Assembly (NCBI GenBank): GCA_000697335.1
Contig: JNEM01008930.1
Location: 1 to 24,332 of the forward strand
DNA length: 24,332 nt
Direction: 5' to 3'
Source of the DNA: Conidiobolus incongruus B7586
Lineage: Eukaryota; Entomophthoromycota; Entomophthoromycetes; Entomophthorales; Conidiobolaceae
The notes under the pieces: generated by a model
What the model was told of the DNA's origin: nothing
The model's input: only the letters and a program-made list of their open reading frames with translations
Databases searched by the model: none
Program-made: the position numbers and the translations under genes
Part shown: one piece after another, positions 20,848 through 24,332 of the stretch
Numbering within the stretch: the first letter of the stretch is position 1
Layout: every line of letters starts with the position of its first letter

Positions 20848-23800
20848 CAAGCCGCTTCCTTAACTATTGTTAAGATTATACTAGAAATCGGTAGAACCAT
20901 ATTATTATCAATAAATCAACTTTCTATTATATTAATGTAAGAATAATTTTCAATTTTGCCATATTTGTTATAAATATTAATATACACTTGCAAAATATCA
21001 TTTGATAGGTTATTATGTCGAATAATATAGTATTTTGATGCTTAAGGAGCAAGACATATCAAACACATATAAATATTTTTAATTAAATATTTATTAAAAT
21101 TAATTTCAACATAATTTGGTTATTTTGATTTTACACTATATAAAAATATGGATATCTAAATAAAATTTGATTTATATTATGTATTTATAATTAATTAAAT
21201 TTTAATTGGCCTTTAACCTTCAAATATAATGACATTTTCAATAAAATACAAATTATTATTAAATCCAGTGTCCAATATATAATCAGATATTACAAATATA
21301 CTTTGATATATATTTTTCAAAATAACAAAATTTGAATATAATATTAAATAATTCAAGTTTGCTTTTACAAAATTTATATAGAATGTAATTTTATATTTAA
21401 AATGATTAAATATTATATCGAATTATTGTGATCATATTCAATATTTTTAGTATATATCATATAGAAAATAAATCGCTGAAATATTACTTTTTTTGTTCTT
21501 TGAATCTAAAATTTTAAATAAATATATTAAATTCTTTGAATTATTATATACATTCACTATTTTGTAGTATTTATCTTTTGTTTGAGTGATATTAATTTCA
21601 ATTTTACTATATAATGTATTTATACCACATATATCTTTATTTCTATACTTTCATTAATAGGTATTTAATTAAATATAAATTTGATATAGAGAGATATCAA
21701 ATAATTTAATTTATTATTAATATTGGAAAAATTTTTAATGAAATAGAAATGAATACTAAGGATTATATGAAAGATTCTTAGTTAAGTGTTACTATTATTT
21801 ATAGAATTCTGAATAAATTTAATTGAATATATATCAAAACTCAGTATCAAAAAACCAAATATATTAATCATCGACTTAATAAATTATATATAAACAAAAT
21901 TGTAATTATAAATATTGATAGTATAGCTTTTATCATTATAAAATATAAATATTAATAATTTTTTGAAAAATAGCACCTACAATAATGTAGTCGTTCTCAA
22001 ACAAAGTAATATCATATTTTGAATCACTAATACTTCATTTCAGGCACGATATATATACATTCTAAATATTAATTGCATCAAATTCTTATCATGAATTAAT
22101 TTATAATCTTTCAATCATTTAAAGAAATTTCAAATTAAAATGAGATGAAATAAACAACGGAATTAAATATGATAGAATTATTTGAAATTTTTAATCAGCA
22201 TTTGATTTGTTTATTTTTTTTAATTTATCAATTTATTAGTTTTTTAATATAAATATAAAAAGTTAATCTAGGTCAATTAAAAAAATTTATTTCAATAATT
22301 CAATTTTTTGGTCAAAAATAATAGTGAATAAAATTATTTGAATTTAATTAAACTATTTTGATTGTAATTTTTACTTGAAATGTTTCACATATTCTTGCTT
22401 TGAAACCTCTAATTTCATATTCTTTCAACCAATCACCACTCAAGATTTATAACATTAATTGTTATAATCCAATCGTAAAACGAATTTATATATAATATGA
22501 ATCTGTGTGTATCAATAAATATTTTGGTAAATTTAGTAAATGGTATTGAAAGATTGTATTATGAGATTATTGATATTTAATTAAATTTGAATAGCATCAA
22601 AATGGTGGTTTATACTAATGAATATTAAGTAGAATGCAAACATCTTGGCGAATAAATTATTAATAAAATATTTCATAAATATAGTTTAGGTTTTATATAA
22701 TATTTTCAATAATCCAATTTATATCTTTTTAATATTAAAATATTTTAATGATTTCATAATAATTAGTATATGAATTGTCAAATTGTGTTTAATCTCTGTT
22801 GGAGAGTAATCAAACTAAAAATTACTATTTTACTAAATGTTATATATATTAAAATAGAAATATAAATCAACAATAGAATAATAAATATTATTAAGATACT
22901 AGATATGGAGATTGCTAATGAAATCAATTTCATACTTGATAATATATTGTACTTTCTCTATGGGTATTATGAATGATGTAGTGTGAGAGGCAATGGCTAT
23001 TATTATTACCTAATAATAGATAAGTGTATTTGAGGATTATTGACTAAAGTGGTGATTGGAATAAGCTATTGGATTTAGTCATTAAGATAATCTATATTAC
23101 AACATGCGACGCAAGTAATGGTCAATTAAGGTAAAGCCTCCTTGTAGAATAGAAACCCGAGGTTAGAAATGATGTCCAGGGTAACACTTTGAGTTCTCAT
23201 AATATCATATTTTTTTCAATCTCTATCGTTGAATACAGTAAATTCAAAATTATTTCCAGGGCCCTATTTCGACAATATTTGTAAAATAGTGTTATCAATG
23301 TATGGAAATTTAGTGAAAAACAAGTAGATATATTTTTTGTCAATTTAATGCTATTCTACATTATATGCTAAAATATGTTAAAGCTATTTATTATTAATAT
23401 ATAGATATTATATAAGAGATATCTATATTAAAATTCATTTTATTTGACAAACACTAATTAGTATAGTATTATATTTATATAATATTTAGAGTAATTATAA
23501 TTATTTATCAAGGATGCATTGAAGTGTCTATTAAATGGATATCCAATCTTATATAAATGTATATTTAATCTATTCAAGATAGAAACTTTTCAAGATTAAT
23601 AAGTTTCAATTGATTATATAAAATGAGTGTAACTTATATTATTTTAATAAACATTATTTTTTTATATGATAAATCTTTATTTATTATAATATTCACCATT
23701 ATTTGAATATTTATTAAATTTTTTCTTATTTTAATCAAACACAAAATATTTGATAATTATAAATACAAATATAAATTAACTTGATAAAAAAAATTCATTA

Positions 23801-24332
23801 TAATTTACTAATATTTTAATAAATTTAAATTTTTTAAATTATAAATCAAATGTCTATATTTTCACAATATTTTAACAATTTTTCATCCATGCTAAATATT
23901 AATAAAGATATAAAATCTATCAATTCACCTAAATTGCAATTATTAATTTGATAATGAAACTCCAAAAAATATAAATTAATACTGTAAAATATCGATATAA
24001 GTTATAATATTCCATTATCTATATATAATTATTTTATTACCAAAAATTACTATTAATGATAATTTCAAAATTATTATATTAACCAATATTTCAACTAATA
24101 AACCTAATGAAATATATTAATATTTGAAAAAATCAACTATATATTAAATATATATACTCCAAAAAGATTCAGATATTAAAAATATAAAATTTTTAACAAA
24201 TTTAATTAAAATTAACTTAAGTTTATATTATTTTATAATATAGGAATATTTTATTTATTTTATATTAATTATTTCTAACAATATAAAATAATTGAGTTAA
24301 TATATCATTATAATTTTATAATAATTTAATAT
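20848..24332. other. AT-rich DNA to the window end, no intact gene
   Basis: About 3.5 kb with no supportable gene. Composition becomes most AT-rich beyond about 23.3 kb. The only contrast is a GC-richer patch at about 22950-23290 that includes the weak protein-like relic at 23100-23201. Confidence 0.55.
23100..23201 (-). pseudogene. Protein-like relic, faintly CDC25 phosphatase-like
   Basis: On the minus strand one frame reads YENSKCYPGHHF, a stop, then PRVSILQGGFTLIDHYLRR. The spacing and the residues P-x-V-x-I-L-x-G-G-F resemble the segment after the active site in CDC25/Mih1-type phosphatases (YP..., P-E-V-Y-I-L-x-G-G-Y). About 60 bases upstream on that strand, in another frame, YCRNRAL loosely recalls the Cys...Arg loop, but the spacing and key residues do not fit well. 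The patch has higher GC than its surroundings, which favours former coding sequence. The match is short and may be chance. I see no further CDC25 motifs on either side. Confidence 0.18.

Noticed and set aside
1-24332. A CRISPR array, rRNA, telomere repeat or prokaryotic operon
   Set aside because: No regularly spaced direct repeats, conserved rRNA segments, telomeric tracts or compact gene clusters were seen.

Overview
The window is extremely AT-rich (only about one base in five is G or C, judged by eye) and gene-poor. Two intact protein genes occupy about 1.2 kb of 24.3 kb. Both encode short two-finger C2H2 proteins of fungal style, without introns and with standard TAA/TAG stops. The mobile elements are a Tc1/mariner transposon inactivated almost wholly by C-to-T and G-to-A transitions, which resembles repeat-induced point mutation (RIP), and a short LTR with fungal-type signals. 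Together these suggest a fungal chromosome with an AT-rich, repeat-decayed compartment. I cannot name the species or phylum.

Layout. At 152-1724 lies a complete-length Tc1-like element, flanked by TA, with roughly 224-bp inverted repeats and a transposase relic that keeps one reading frame for 339 codons despite 29 internal stops. From 1727 to 5776 there is AT-rich DNA with a possible decayed tRNA-Gly(GCC) at 2633-2703, an (AT)14 microsatellite, and a slightly GC-richer block around 4890-5170 upstream of the first gene. Zinc-finger gene 1 is at 5777-6451 (+). From 6452 to 12316 there is no recognisable gene; this stretch holds an AAC/AAT microsatellite and a copy of a promoter motif. Zinc-finger gene 2 is at 12317-12823 (-), with a clear TATA box about 105 bp upstream of its ATG. 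From 12824 to 20583 there is AT-rich DNA with a (TA)n tract and a small cluster of CCCCTTTAAT/CACTCCTTTAAT motifs near 17.5-17.8 kb. At 20584-20842 there is a sharply GC-richer island best read as a solo LTR. The last 3.5 kb is again AT-rich, apart from a weak protein-like relic on the minus strand at 23100-23201.

How the parts relate. The two zinc-finger proteins are convergent paralogues about 5.9 kb apart. They share an N-terminal ILPPINQL motif, a two-finger domain with about 61% identity, near-identical DNA-contact residues and the same unusual C-x2-C-x12-H-x5-C second finger, but their tails are unrelated. They are probably two DNA-binding regulators with overlapping targets. The rest of the window looks like non-coding or decayed DNA in which transposon insertion, mutation and solo-LTR formation have acted.
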